DNA of 30,135 nucleotides from a virus (IMGVR_UViG_3300025889_000631:1-30135), one strand, 5' to 3'; positions 8,138 to 17,465 are shown, counted from the first letter of the stretch. The notes: a model not told the origin generated them from the sequence alone. Numbers and translations are program-made.

Positions 8138-8568
8138 TGAGTTTTGTATTTGATATAGCAGGAGCTAGGCAATCAAGAACAATAGGAAAATACAATCAAG
8201 CTATTCAAGAAAGAAATGCAAAAGTTGCAGAACAAGAAGGTCAGCTTATACTAGATCAATTTGATAATTATACTTTACCAAAATTAGTAGAAAAAATTGA
8301 TCAATTAGAAGGTGAAACTAAAGTTGCTTTTGCAAAATCTGGTGTTGAGGAGTCAGGTACTGCTCGTAAAATTAAAAGATATAACGCAGAACAAGGTGAA
8401 AAAGAAATAGAGATTGCAAGATATAATGCAGAGATAGGCAAATCAAGAAAATTTGAAGAAGCTAATTTTGCTCGTATGCAAGGAAGTCTTGCTAGAATGC
8501 AAGCTAAACAAGCTGAAATCGCAGGTTATGCTAGAGCAGGCGAAAGTTTAATGAGAATGTATGGTTAA
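8137..8568 (+). CDS. Internal virion protein B-like (T7 gp14-type)
   Basis: A 143-residue Ala/Gln/Glu-rich helical protein in the gp14 position. T7 gp14 is ejected from the capsid and forms the outer-membrane part of the DNA channel. Long amphipathic helices dominate (residues 20-45 and 80-140), with a VAFAKSGVEESGTARKI segment in the middle of a type seen in other podoviral gp14-like proteins. The start overlaps the previous stop by one base. Assignment rests on pattern plus gene order. Confidence 0.75.
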   Translation: MSFVFDIAGARQSRTIGKYNQAIQERNAKVAEQEGQLILDQFDNYTLPKLVEKIDQLEGETKVAFAKSGVEESGTARKIKRYNAEQGEKEIEIARYNAEIGKSRKFEEANFARMQGSLARMQAKQAEIAGYARAGESLMRMYG

Positions 8569-8572
8569 TAAT

Positions 8573-8791
8573 ATGAGAAACTATAAAAAAGAATACGCAA
8601 ATTATCATTCTAAACCAGAGCAAAAAAAAGATAGAGCTGGTAGAAATGGTGCTAGAAGAATGATGAAAAAGAAATATGGTAATAGTTTACTTGGTAGGGA
8701 TGTAGATCATAAAGATAGAAATCCAAGAAATAATAGTATGAGTAATTTAAGAATACAATCTAAATCAATGAATAGATCAAGGAATAGCTAA
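8573..8791 (+). CDS. Small HNH endonuclease-like protein
   Basis: A 72-residue basic protein with a compact HNH motif: GRDVDHKDRNPRNNSMSNLRIQS (residues 41-63), in which DVDH supplies the metal-binding Asp/His and the later Asn residues follow. N-terminal RAGRNGARR is typical of short phage HNH proteins. I chose the second ATG (MRNYKKEY), as related proteins begin that way; an ATG at 8561 would add four residues and overlap the previous gene. It lies between the gp14-like and gp15-like genes, where T7 has none, and so looks like a free-standing homing endonuclease. Confidence 0.8.
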   Translation: MRNYKKEYANYHSKPEQKKDRAGRNGARRMMKKKYGNSLLGRDVDHKDRNPRNNSMSNLRIQSKSMNRSRNS

Positions 8792-10557
8792 TGCCTAAAA
8801 TACCAACTTATAAAACATCTGGTTTAGTTCCTACGGCAGAAGCACCAAGTATTAAAACAAACATACAAGTGTCTCCATTTCAAACAATGGCAGGTGCATT
8901 AAGACCATTAGGAAAAGCAGCAGAAGATTATTATATTAGAGAAAGATCTATTGCTGAAAAAGCAGAAGCAGATAAAGCATATTTAGAAGTATCATCTGAA
9001 TTAGATACAATACAAGAAAATTCAGGAAAACAATTTAATCCAGAAGAAGCAATATCTATTTTTAATAAACAATCTAAATTTATTATAGATGAGAAAATAA
9101 ATCAAATTCAAAATAAAAGAGTCAAACAAATTTTACAAAATAGATTTAATACAGATATTGTTAGAAGGGGATTAAAAGTAAAAGAATCTGCAAGAAATGA
9201 ATTAGATAAACTAGAAGAGTACAATTACAAAACAAAGTATCAACAAAATTTATCCAAATATAGACTTGCAACTTCTGATTCTGAAAAAAAAATTATTGAA
9301 ACAGAAGTGATGACTGATGCTGATTTGAGGTCATTATATAATGGCGATAGTAAAGTAACTAAAGAAATTTCATTTGATAATATAAAAAAAGATTTATTTA
9401 AAATAGATTTTCAAAGATTGTTAGATGAAAAAAAAATATCACAAGCAGCTAAAAAAATAAAAGATATAGAAGGAAGTAAATTTTTATCTGATGCAGATAG
9501 AGAAAAATTAAAAAAAGATTTTGCTGAACAAAGTAAAGTGATTGTGCATGCTTCAGCATTAATAAATGGAATTGGTATTGTTTTAAATGATAAAGAAAAA
9601 AAAGATGCTATGAAATTTATTCAATCAGAAGGAAAATATACAGAAGCTCAAATAGCTGAAATTGGAATAAAAAATAATGCAAAAATAGAAACTCATAAAA
9701 ATCTTTTATCTGCAGGTTTTTCTAATGCTGCTATTACTGGAAATCCTAGAGCAGTTGAAAGTTCTTTGAATTTGTATCGTAATTATAGATCTCAAGGATC
9801 TTTACCTTATTTAAAAAATGGAATGAAATTAACAGAAGAAGAATTGGATTTTTATGACACAATGTTATTTATGACAGATACTATGGGAGAATCTATTCCT
9901 AATGCAGTTCTTGCTTATAATTCTTATTATAAAAATAAAAACACAACCGATGTTAAATCAAGATTTGTAGATGCTAAAAAAGTAAAAGCTACTGCAGATA
10001 ATATTGTAAATAATTGGTTTCAATCTGATGCTAAAAATATTGATACTGTTCAAAGATTAGTAGAAAAATATGCAAATACATTAATAAGAGTTTATCCATC
10101 TGATCAAGATAAGATTTTAGAAAAAATAGAAGAGAAGATAAAATTAAATTTTAGAAAAGATATATTTGATAATATTGTTCCTATAAAAAGAAACAGACCA
10201 GAAACACATGATGTTTCTGTAGCATCCTATATTAAAAAACTTTATGATGAAGGAAGAATTAATAAAGATGTACATGATTTAGAAGATTTAATAGCCATTG
10301 ATACAGAGCAAGTTGGAAGATCTGATGTTTCTGGAGTTCAAATTGTAAACAGAAATTATCCAATGAATATTGTTATATTAAATCCTGCTAAGTCAGATTT
10401 AGATCAAAATGAATTTGCTAGTGGAATTATTACTGACAAACAACTTAAACAAAATGTATATCCTTTAGCTAGAGACGAAAGATATCAACAATATATTTTT
10501 AATATGAGAGCAAGAAATATGGATTTAGAATCTATTGGTGTTCCTTTAATTCCTTAA
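8791..10557 (+). CDS. Internal virion protein C-like (T7 gp15-type)
   Basis: A 588-residue protein that is almost wholly helical and rich in Lys, Glu, Asn and Ile. The N-terminus (YKTSGLVPTAEAPSIKTNIQVSPF...) followed by a long helical region with repeated charged segments fits core proteins ejected with the DNA. Size is a little below T7 gp15 (747 aa). Assignment depends mostly on order, between gp14-like and gp16-like genes. Base composition is much lower in G+C than in the tail genes upstream. It starts one base into the HNH stop. Confidence 0.7.
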   Translation: MPKIPTYKTSGLVPTAEAPSIKTNIQVSPFQTMAGALRPLGKAAEDYYIRERSIAEKAEADKAYLEVSSELDTIQENSGKQFNPEEAISIFNKQSKFIIDEKINQIQNKRVKQILQNRFNTDIVRRGLKVKESARNELDKLEEYNYKTKYQQNLSKYRLATSDSEKKIIETEVMTDADLRSLYNGDSKVTKEISFDNIKKDLFKIDFQRLLDEKKISQAAKKIKDIEGSKFLSDADREKLKKDFAEQSKVIVHASALINGIGIVLNDKEKKDAMKFIQSEGKYTEAQIAEIGIKNNAKIETHKNLLSAGFSNAAITGNPRAVESSLNLYRNYRSQGSLPYLKNGMKLTEEELDFYDTMLFMTDTMGESIPNAVLAYNSYYKNKNTTDVKSRFVDAKKVKATADNIVNNWFQSDAKNIDTVQRLVEKYANTLIRVYPSDQDKILEKIEEKIKLNFRKDIFDNIVPIKRNRPETHDVSVASYIKKLYDEGRINKDVHDLEDLIAIDTEQVGRSDVSGVQIVNRNYPMNIVILNPAKSDLDQNEFASGIITDKQLKQNVYPLARDERYQQYIFNMRARNMDLESIGVPLIP

Positions 10558-10558
10558 T

Positions 10559-13500
10559 ATGAGTAAAGAAATTTTAAATACTGAAATTAATGAAAAACAA
10601 ACAATTAAATTTGCTGTAGATGAATTAGGTTTAGGTAAGCCACTTCAGCAAATACCAACAGATGTTGAATATTTTATTAATAAACAAAGAGGTGTTGGAG
10701 AAAGTACATACAGTTTTGGAAAAGCTCTTAAAGAAGCATTTAAAATAGATAATTTTTTTGTTTCTGGTTCTAATTCTTTTTTTGAAAAAGATACTCAAGA
10801 AAGAGATCTTGAATATGAAATAACAAAAGATCAATTTGATATTATAGAAACTTATCCAGAATATATGAGAAATCATTTTTTAGAAGCAAAAAACAATGAT
10901 CATTTTTATATTTTAAAAAAACAAGCAGATGAAAGATTAGATGTAGAAAGAGAGCTTGCTAATTATGGATGGAAAGGAATGGCAGCAAGAGTTATTGCAG
11001 CAGCAGCAGATCCAAGTGCTATAGCTCTTAGTATTGCTACAGGTGGTTATTATGCTCCACTTATTTATGGTGGTAAGATTGCGAGAATAAAAAGAGCAAT
11101 AGGTGTTGGTGCTTTAGTTGGCACAGAAAATGCCATTATAGAATCTGGATTAGTTGCGTTAGATCCTCTTAAAGATGATAATGATATTCGTTATGCTTTA
11201 TACGGAGGTTTCCTTTTAGGAGGAGCTTTTGGTGGACTTAGTAAAGCTAAATTCAAAGATATAGATCAAGCATACAATAGAATGGATTTAATTGCCAGAA
11301 AATCTATGGATGAAATAGACTATGAAAATTTAAACACTTTTGCTTCTGAAAATGGAGCTACTATAAATGAAGCATTTGCAAGAAAAAGAAGATTAATTCA
11401 ACCGAAAATAGAAAATAGATATGATTTTACAGTAACATCAGATTCAAAAGCAGTATCTATTTTAGATGATGATTTGGATTCTATTTCAAAAACTGAAAAA
11501 GAATGGAGAGAGGGTAAGAAAAAATTATTTGGATTCGTACCAATTCCAAGATTTAGTATGTCCAGTTCTTTAAATAAATCTCCAGATCCAGAAATTCAAA
11601 AATTATCACAAGTTTTATTTCCAGATCCTATTGTAGGTTCTCCAAATAATACAATGCTTGAATTTAAAGAAATGTCTTTAAAACAAATATCTTCTAATTT
11701 TAATAAAACGAGAGATATTGCTTATTATTCTTTTTTAAAACTTAATCCAGAATTAACAAAAGGATTTAATACTGGAAAAATTGAAACTTTCCAACAAATT
11801 ATATCTGATATTATAGAATTTCCAGAATTAGCAAAAACATACAAACATGTAACACCAGAAATGATTAAACATGCAAATTATGCTTCTGCCGCACTAGATG
11901 ATGCTTTGTCTATTATTGGTCAATCTGGAAGAGAAGGTTGGGGTGATATTGCTAAAAAAAGATTAAATAAAAATTATTTTCCTCATGTTCATAGTCAAGG
12001 AAAATTATTAGAAGCATTAGATGAATATGGATTAGATCAATTATATAAAGTTTATTCAAAAGCACTAGATTCGTTAAGAACAGAACTTGATCCAAAAGTA
12101 TTTGATAGAATGGTTAAAGGTGTTGTTAGAAATATATCAAGTCCAAAATACAGAGGAAGCGAAGCATTTTTATCAAGAATATTCCAAGGAACTGATGAAG
12201 CTGGAATGAGAGCTTTTTTGGATGACCTTGATTTAACAAAAGAACAAATAGATGCAATATCTAATAGAATTAATAAACAAAATAATATTAAATTAGATCC
12301 TAACGCAAGAAGAAGATTGCCTTTTGATATTAATTTAAAAACAGATGTTAAGTCAATTAAAACAGGAAAAGTAAGATCTTTATCTTTAAAAGATTTGATG
12401 GATAGAAATGCTGAAAGAGTAATATCAAGATACTTAAATCAAATTGTTGGTCAAGCTGCTATGGCAAGATTTGGAGGATTTAAAAAAATTAATGACTACG
12501 ACAATTTTATATCAAGATTTGAAAATAGAAACTCAACTAACTTAGCTTATACAGATTTATCAGATCATGTAGATATATTAAAAGTAGTTGGATCATCTAT
12601 ATTAGGAAGGCAAAATCCTTTAGAAAAAGTTGATCCAAAATCAACAAAAATGAGAAGAATAATGAGACTGGTTGGAGACTATAACTTTTTAAGATTGTTT
12701 GGACAGGTTGGTTTCGCTCAAGGAGCTGAATTATATGGAGCATTAGGAGAGGTTGGTTGGAAAACCGCTTTAAAAACAATGCCAAAATTAGAAGATCTTA
12801 CTAATAGATTAGTTTCTGGAGACATGAAATTAAAAGATCCATTATTAAGAGAGTTGGATTCTTATGGTGTTTCTTTAGGTCAAGATAAATTTATGAACTC
12901 TCCAACTGCTAGACTTGAACATGATGGAGATATGTTAATGGATGATAAATCTACTTTATTTAATAATGTTGAAATTAAATCAGGACAATTTAAAAGATGG
13001 TTATCTGATTTTTCTTTTTTAAATCCAATGACAATGTTATCTCAAGTTTGGAGTGCAAAAGCATTATCTGTAAAAATTGTAGAAAATATTAAATCTTTAA
13101 AAGAAATTCATGGAACAACTAATATTTATGATAAATTAAAATTAGGAGATCAAGTTAGATATAGACAATTAACCTGGACTAAAAATCAATTTAATAATAT
13201 TGCAAAAAATATTGATAAACACGCCACTATTGAAAATGGTTTTGTTAAATCATTAGGCATTGATAATTGGGATGTAGAAGCAAGATCAAGTTTTTTAGTT
13301 GGATTAAATAGATGGGTAGATCGTGTAGTTCAAAGAACAGATTTAGCTTCTATGAACAAATGGTTTACAAAGGATTTTGTTAAACTAATAATTCAATTTA
13401 GAACATTTAGTTTGGCTGCTTATGAAAAACAATTACTAAATGGATTATATACTTTAGATCAAACAAGAGGAAAAGATTTTGAAACATATTCAAGATTTAT

Positions 13501-13936
13501 ATCTTCTATGATTGGAGCTTCAACTTTTGCCGCAGCTCAAATCTATATTAATTCTTTTGGAATGAGAGATAGAAAAGAATATTTAAAAGAAAGACTTTCA
13601 GCAGAAAATTTGGCTAAAATTGGATTTTTAAGATCTTCATGGTCTACATTAATTCCTGGTGCTGCTGGTACTGTATATTCTTTATTTAGTGAAGATGATT
13701 TGTTTGGTTATGGAAGAAATACTGAATTGTCATCTAGCTTTTTAAGTGGTATTCCGTCTATTGATTTAGTAGATAATATATTTAGTGCAAGCAGGATTTT
13801 GAGTAAATCAATAACAGATCCAACTTATCAACCATCTCAAAGCGAGATGAGAAAAGCATTATCTATATTTATATTACATAATGGTATAGGTATAAAAAAT
13901 GTAAATAATATGCTAGTTGATAACTTTGCAAAATAG
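10559..13936 (+). CDS. Internal virion protein D-like (T7 gp16-type)
   Basis: A 1125-residue protein, the largest in the window, in the gp16 position. It has a Gly/Ala-rich hydrophobic region at about residues 140-225 (two or three possible membrane segments, ALSIATGGYYAPLIYGG and YALYGGFLLGGAFGGL), an extended helical middle and a C-terminal LVGLNRWVDRVVQRTDL...FKLIIQFRTFSLAAYEKQLL block of the kind found in podoviral gp16-like proteins. This class crosses the inner membrane during DNA ejection. T7 gp16 (1318 aa) begins with a lytic transglycosylase domain; I see no such domain here, and the protein is about 190 residues shorter. Confidence 0.82.
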   Translation: MSKEILNTEINEKQTIKFAVDELGLGKPLQQIPTDVEYFINKQRGVGESTYSFGKALKEAFKIDNFFVSGSNSFFEKDTQERDLEYEITKDQFDIIETYPEYMRNHFLEAKNNDHFYILKKQADERLDVERELANYGWKGMAARVIAAAADPSAIALSIATGGYYAPLIYGGKIARIKRAIGVGALVGTENAIIESGLVALDPLKDDNDIRYALYGGFLLGGAFGGLSKAKFKDIDQAYNRMDLIARKSMDEIDYENLNTFASENGATINEAFARKRRLIQPKIENRYDFTVTSDSKAVSILDDDLDSISKTEKEWREGKKKLFGFVPIPRFSMSSSLNKSPDPEIQKLSQVLFPDPIVGSPNNTMLEFKEMSLKQISSNFNKTRDIAYYSFLKLNPELTKGFNTGKIETFQQIISDIIEFPELAKTYKHVTPEMIKHANYASAALDDALSIIGQSGREGWGDIAKKRLNKNYFPHVHSQGKLLEALDEYGLDQLYKVYSKALDSLRTELDPKVFDRMVKGVVRNISSPKYRGSEAFLSRIFQGTDEAGMRAFLDDLDLTKEQIDAISNRINKQNNIKLDPNARRRLPFDINLKTDVKSIKTGKVRSLSLKDLMDRNAERVISRYLNQIVGQAAMARFGGFKKINDYDNFISRFENRNSTNLAYTDLSDHVDILKVVGSSILGRQNPLEKVDPKSTKMRRIMRLVGDYNFLRLFGQVGFAQGAELYGALGEVGWKTALKTMPKLEDLTNRLVSGDMKLKDPLLRELDSYGVSLGQDKFMNSPTARLEHDGDMLMDDKSTLFNNVEIKSGQFKRWLSDFSFLNPMTMLSQVWSAKALSVKIVENIKSLKEIHGTTNIYDKLKLGDQVRYRQLTWTKNQFNNIAKNIDKHATIENGFVKSLGIDNWDVEARSSFLVGLNRWVDRVVQRTDLASMNKWFTKDFVKLIIQFRTFSLAAYEKQLLNGLYTLDQTRGKDFETYSRFISSMIGASTFAAAQIYINSFGMRDRKEYLKERLSAENLAKIGFLRSSWSTLIPGAAGTVYSLFSEDDLFGYGRNTELSSSFLSGIPSIDLVDNIFSASRILSKSITDPTYQPSQSEMRKALSIFILHNGIGIKNVNNMLVDNFAK

Positions 13937-13952
13937 TATATAGGAAAACAAT

Positions 13953-15359
13953 ATGACAATATCATCAACAACAGTTAAAAATTCATATAACGGAGATGGC
14001 TCTACAGCTACCTTTACCTATACCTTTAAGATCTTTGCAAACTCTGATTTGCAGGTTATTATTCGTTCTGCTTTAGGAACAGAGACAGTTAAAACATTAA
14101 CTACGCATTATACAGTTACTGGAGCTGGTTCAGCATCTGGTGGAGATATTACATTTACTGCTGGAAACATTCCTGCATCTGGAGAGACAGTCGTATTAAG
14201 AAGAGCTATACCACAAACACAAGCGATTGATTATATAGCTAACGATCCTTTCCCTGCTGAATCTCACGAAGAAGGTTTAGACAGAGCAACTATGGCAATC
14301 CAACAGCTTCAAGAAGAAGTAGATCGTGCTATTAAATTATCCAGAACCAATACCATTACATCTTCTGAATTTACTGTAGGTGCTGCTAATCGTGCTAATA
14401 AAGTTTTAGCATTTGATGCTTCTGGAGAACTTTCCGTTGCACAAGAATTAGGACAATTTCAAGGCAACTGGTCTGCTGGAGAAACTTTTGCACAAAGGGA
14501 TTTAGTTAAAGATACTTCTAACAATAATATTTATATTTGCTTAACTGCACACACTTCTTCTGGTTCACTTCCTATTAGTTCTAATGCGGATGTGGCTAAA
14601 TGGAGTTTAATTGTAGATGCTGCTAGTGCTACAGCTTCTGCAGCCGCAGCTGCAAGTTCTGCAACAGACGCAGAGACAGCACAAACAGCCGCTGAAGCAG
14701 CTCAAGCTGCAGCAGAGTTAGCAGAGACCAATGCTGAAACTGCAGAGACTAATGCTGAGACGGCTCAAACTGCAGCAGAAACAGCACAGACTGCTGCCGA
14801 GTTAGCAGAAAGTAATGCTCAAACTTCAGAAACAAATGCTGCAAATTCTGCAACATCAGCTTCTGGTTCAGCAACAACTGCAACTACACAAGCTGGTATC
14901 GCAACGACACAAGCATCTAATGCTAGTACATCAGCATCCAATGCCGCAACATCAGAAAGCAACGCAGCTTCATCTGCAAGTGCAGCTAGTACATCAGCAT
15001 CTAACGCAGCAACATCTGCTACTAATGCTTCCAACTCAGCTAGTGCCGCTTCTACCTCAGCTTCTAATGCAGCTACTTCTGCAACTAATGCTTCTAATGC
15101 TCAGACAGCAGCAGAGACTGCACAAGCCGCAGCTGAATTAGCTTATGACAATTTTGACGACAGATACTTAGGACCTAAAGCTAGCGACCCTTCAACAGAC
15201 AATGATGGTGATGCTTTGATAGATGGTGCTTTGTATTTTAATACAACAGGAAATGTACTTAAATATTGGGATGGTTCTGCATGGCAGAATGTTGAAGCTA
15301 CAGATACATCATCTTTTGCAACTAACGGATTTGCTATTGCAATGGCAGTTGCTCTCTGA
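13953..15359 (+). CDS. Tail fibre with T7-type N-terminal anchor
   Basis: A 468-residue protein. Residues 1 to about 135 match the N-terminal domain of T7 gp17 that attaches the fibre to the tail (NSYNGDGSTATFTYTFKIFANSDLQVII, then FPAESHEEGLDRATMAIQQLQEEVDRAIKL). A carbohydrate-binding-like short module (WSAGETFAQRDLVKDTSNNNIYIC) follows at about 170-190, then a long Ala/Ser/Thr/Asn repeat region (about 222-395) expected to be a trimeric shaft. The C-terminus ends in a small beta module (LYFNTTGNVLKYWDGSAWQ). There is no large receptor-binding head; that role probably lies in the following genes. The stop overlaps the next start (TGATG). Confidence 0.9.
   Translation: MTISSTTVKNSYNGDGSTATFTYTFKIFANSDLQVIIRSALGTETVKTLTTHYTVTGAGSASGGDITFTAGNIPASGETVVLRRAIPQTQAIDYIANDPFPAESHEEGLDRATMAIQQLQEEVDRAIKLSRTNTITSSEFTVGAANRANKVLAFDASGELSVAQELGQFQGNWSAGETFAQRDLVKDTSNNNIYICLTAHTSSGSLPISSNADVAKWSLIVDAASATASAAAAASSATDAETAQTAAEAAQAAAELAETNAETAETNAETAQTAAETAQTAAELAESNAQTSETNAANSATSASGSATTATTQAGIATTQASNASTSASNAATSESNAASSASAASTSASNAATSATNASNSASAASTSASNAATSATNASNAQTAAETAQAAAELAYDNFDDRYLGPKASDPSTDNDGDALIDGALYFNTTGNVLKYWDGSAWQNVEATDTSSFATNGFAIAMAVAL
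14620..15140 (+). repeat. Low-complexity repeat region coding the fibre shaft
   Basis: Degenerate units of about seven codons (variants of AETAQTA, SASNAAT and SATNAS) recur for about 170 residues. The repeats are visible at DNA level as recurring GCA/TCA/ACT/AAT codon blocks, and keep other frames open by chance on both strands. Such tracts commonly change length by recombination. Confidence 0.85.
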
Positions 15360-15763
15360 TGCAAACTCTAGACTGTAAAAAATGTTCTGACAATTTATCA
15401 TTAGATAATTTTTATTTTAATAAAAATGGTAAATACAAAAGACAAAATATCTGTAAAAAATGCATGAACATTTATGACTATAAAACAGACAAAAATTTTA
15501 AATTAAAAAAAGCATACGGAATTACTTTAGAGCAATATAATGAATTACTATCTAGCCAAAATCATAAATGTGCTATTTGTAACATAGATAATAATGGTAA
15601 ATATCGTAATAAACCAAGAGCTTTTGCCGTAGATCATTGTCATTCTACAGGTAAAATTAGAGGATTATTATGTAGTGATTGCAACACTGGTATTGGATTG
15701 TTAAAAGATAATGTTAATTTTTTAGAATCTGCTATTAAATATTTGAATAAAAATAGAAATTAA
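15359..15763 (+). CDS. Recombination endonuclease VII-like protein
   Basis: A 134-residue protein of the phage endonuclease VII family, a Zn-binding HNH-fold nuclease that cuts branched DNA or acts as a homing enzyme. Cys pairs lie at 6/9 and 32/35 (an added zinc knuckle), then at 71/74; VDHCHSTGKIRGLLCSDCN (91-109) supplies the His-rich catalytic motif and the second Cys pair 105/108. All expected residues are present. It is wedged between the tail fibre and the next virion gene with a one-base overlap, unlike T4 endonuclease VII, so a mobile or homing role is likely. It has lower G+C than the fibre gene before it. Confidence 0.88.
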   Translation: MQTLDCKKCSDNLSLDNFYFNKNGKYKRQNICKKCMNIYDYKTDKNFKLKKAYGITLEQYNELLSSQNHKCAICNIDNNGKYRNKPRAFAVDHCHSTGKIRGLLCSDCNTGIGLLKDNVNFLESAIKYLNKNRN

Positions 15764-15777
15764 TATAAGGAGAACAT

Positions 15778-16104
15778 ATGGCACAAAACTTTAGAAGATA
15801 CACAAGCAACGATGTAGGTACATCTGCTGCTACATTATTTACTGCTGACAGTTATGATACAGTAGTAGGTATTTCAGTAGCGAATGTAACTGGTTCAAGT
15901 GTAATTGCTTCAGTTTATATCAACGATGGTTCAAACGACATTTATCTAGTCAAAGATGCACCGATACCTGCTGGTTCTGCATTACAAGTATTAGATGGTG
16001 GAGCTAAGTTTGTGGTTCAATCAGGAGATGCTTTAAAAGTAATTTCTGATACTGCAAGTTCATTAGATGTTTGGGTTTCCACAGTTGATGCAATTAGTAC
16101 ATAG
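15778..16104 (+). CDS. Small beta-rich virion structural protein
   Basis: A 108-residue beta-rich protein (TAATLFTADSYDTVVGISVANVTGSSVIASVYINDG, then APIPAGSALQVLDGGAKFVVQSGDALKVIS). This pattern recurs in many marine phages within the tail module and is taken to be a structural protein; its exact place in the virion is unknown. A near-ideal AAGGAGAAC site lies before the ATG. It is followed after eight bases by the first fibre/tip gene. Confidence 0.65.
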   Translation: MAQNFRRYTSNDVGTSAATLFTADSYDTVVGISVANVTGSSVIASVYINDGSNDIYLVKDAPIPAGSALQVLDGGAKFVVQSGDALKVISDTASSLDVWVSTVDAIST

Positions 16105-16112
16105 GAGAATTA

Positions 16113-17465
16113 ATGCCTTTCATTGGTAATCAACCAGCATTAAGTTACACAAGTTTTGCTAAGCAAGACTTCACTACAAGTGCGACTACTGCATATGTAC
16201 TTGACCAAGCAGTAACCAATGAAAACGAAATTGCATTATTCATTAACTTTGTAAGACAAGAACCTACAACTGCATATACTGCTAGTGGCACAAGTTTAAC
16301 TTTAACTTCTGCTACATCTGCTAGTGATGATATGTATGCAATCTTTTTAGGTAAAGCTGTGCAAACAGTTAATCCACCTGCTGGCTCAGTTAGTTTAGAT
16401 AAAATAGATTCTACTGCTAAATCTTTTTTAACTAGAAATTATAGAAACATCATCATCAATGGTGATATGAGTATTGCTCAAAGAGGAACTTCTACTGTTT
16501 CTATAACTGCTAGTGGTTATTATACAGCTGATAGATTTAGAACAGTAGCATCTTCTTTTGGAGCTTGGACACAATCTCAAGATACAGATGTTCCTAGTGG
16601 TCAAGGTTTTTCAACATCTTTAAAATTAGATTGCACAACTGCTGATGCTTCTCCATCTGCATCTGACGTTTTTTTTATTCAACAAAGAATTGAAGGTCAA
16701 ATATTACAATATTTAAAAAAAGGAACTGCAAATGCAGAAAGTCTAACATTATCTTTTTGGGTTAAATCAAATAAAACAGGAACATATATTTTAGAATTAT
16801 ATGATGCTGATAATTCAAGACAAATTTCAAAATCATATACAATAAATAGTGCATCAACTTGGGAAAAGAAAACTTTAACTTTTGCTGGAGATACAACAGG
16901 TGTTTTTGATAATGATAATTCAGCTAGTTTAGATGTAAATTTTTGGTTAGGTGCTGGTTCTACTTATACGTCAGGAACTCTAAATACATCTTGGGGTGCA
17001 AGAGTAGATGCAAACAGAGTTGTAGGTCAAGTCAATCTTGCAGACAGCACATCTAACTACATCAACATCACAGGCATACAATTAGAAGCTGGAACAACTG
17101 CATCTGATTTTGAGTTCTTGCCTGTTGATGTGAATTTAGGAAGATGTCAGAGGTATTTTCAATCTTTAAATGGTGCAGATGCAACAGCATTAGGTGATGG
17201 AATTACTCAAACAAGTACAACATCTAGAATTTATGTTAGTTTTATAAATCCAATGCGTTCATCTCCAACGGCAACTTTTTCTACTTTAGCTATTACTGAT
17301 TCTGTAAATTATGGACCAGCAGTTACTTCTATTGATGCTATTGCAAGTGGAACAACAAGTGCAAGATTAAGTTTAACACATAATAGTGGTGCTTCAGCAC
17401 TTCGTCCTGCAATGTTAATATTAAATAGTGCAAGTGGATATTTACATTTAAGTTCGGAGTTATAA
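16113..17465 (+). CDS. Tail fibre/tip protein with NIIINGDMSIAQRG module
   Basis: A 450-residue beta-rich protein. Residues 1 to about 95 form an N-terminal module (GNQPALSYTSFAKQDFTTSATTAYVLDQ...) with the same layout as the start of the protein at 18405. The segment NIIINGDMSIAQRGTS at about 112-127 followed by YTADRF is widespread in phage tip proteins. A carbohydrate-binding-like sandwich follows (about 145-330; SLTLSFWVKSN, then GIQLEAGTTASDFEFLPVDVNLGRCQRYFQ). It is likely to recognise the host surface. G+C differs along the gene: about 38% at the start, 22-25% at 16741-16860, 42% near 17041. Confidence 0.75.
   Translation: MPFIGNQPALSYTSFAKQDFTTSATTAYVLDQAVTNENEIALFINFVRQEPTTAYTASGTSLTLTSATSASDDMYAIFLGKAVQTVNPPAGSVSLDKIDSTAKSFLTRNYRNIIINGDMSIAQRGTSTVSITASGYYTADRFRTVASSFGAWTQSQDTDVPSGQGFSTSLKLDCTTADASPSASDVFFIQQRIEGQILQYLKKGTANAESLTLSFWVKSNKTGTYILELYDADNSRQISKSYTINSASTWEKKTLTFAGDTTGVFDNDNSASLDVNFWLGAGSTYTSGTLNTSWGARVDANRVVGQVNLADSTSNYINITGIQLEAGTTASDFEFLPVDVNLGRCQRYFQSLNGADATALGDGITQTSTTSRIYVSFINPMRSSPTATFSTLAITDSVNYGPAVTSIDAIASGTTSARLSLTHNSGASALRPAMLILNSASGYLHLSSEL

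Noticed and set aside
14815-15141. Long open frames on both strands across the fibre shaft (for example 14819-15034 minus)
   Set aside because: They are by-products of the Ala/Ser/Thr codon repeats of the fibre gene; their products are pure repeat with no start signals.
15143-15364. Possible diversity-generating retroelement at the fibre C-terminus
   Set aside because: No reverse transcriptase gene and no near-identical template copy of the fibre end were seen in the window.
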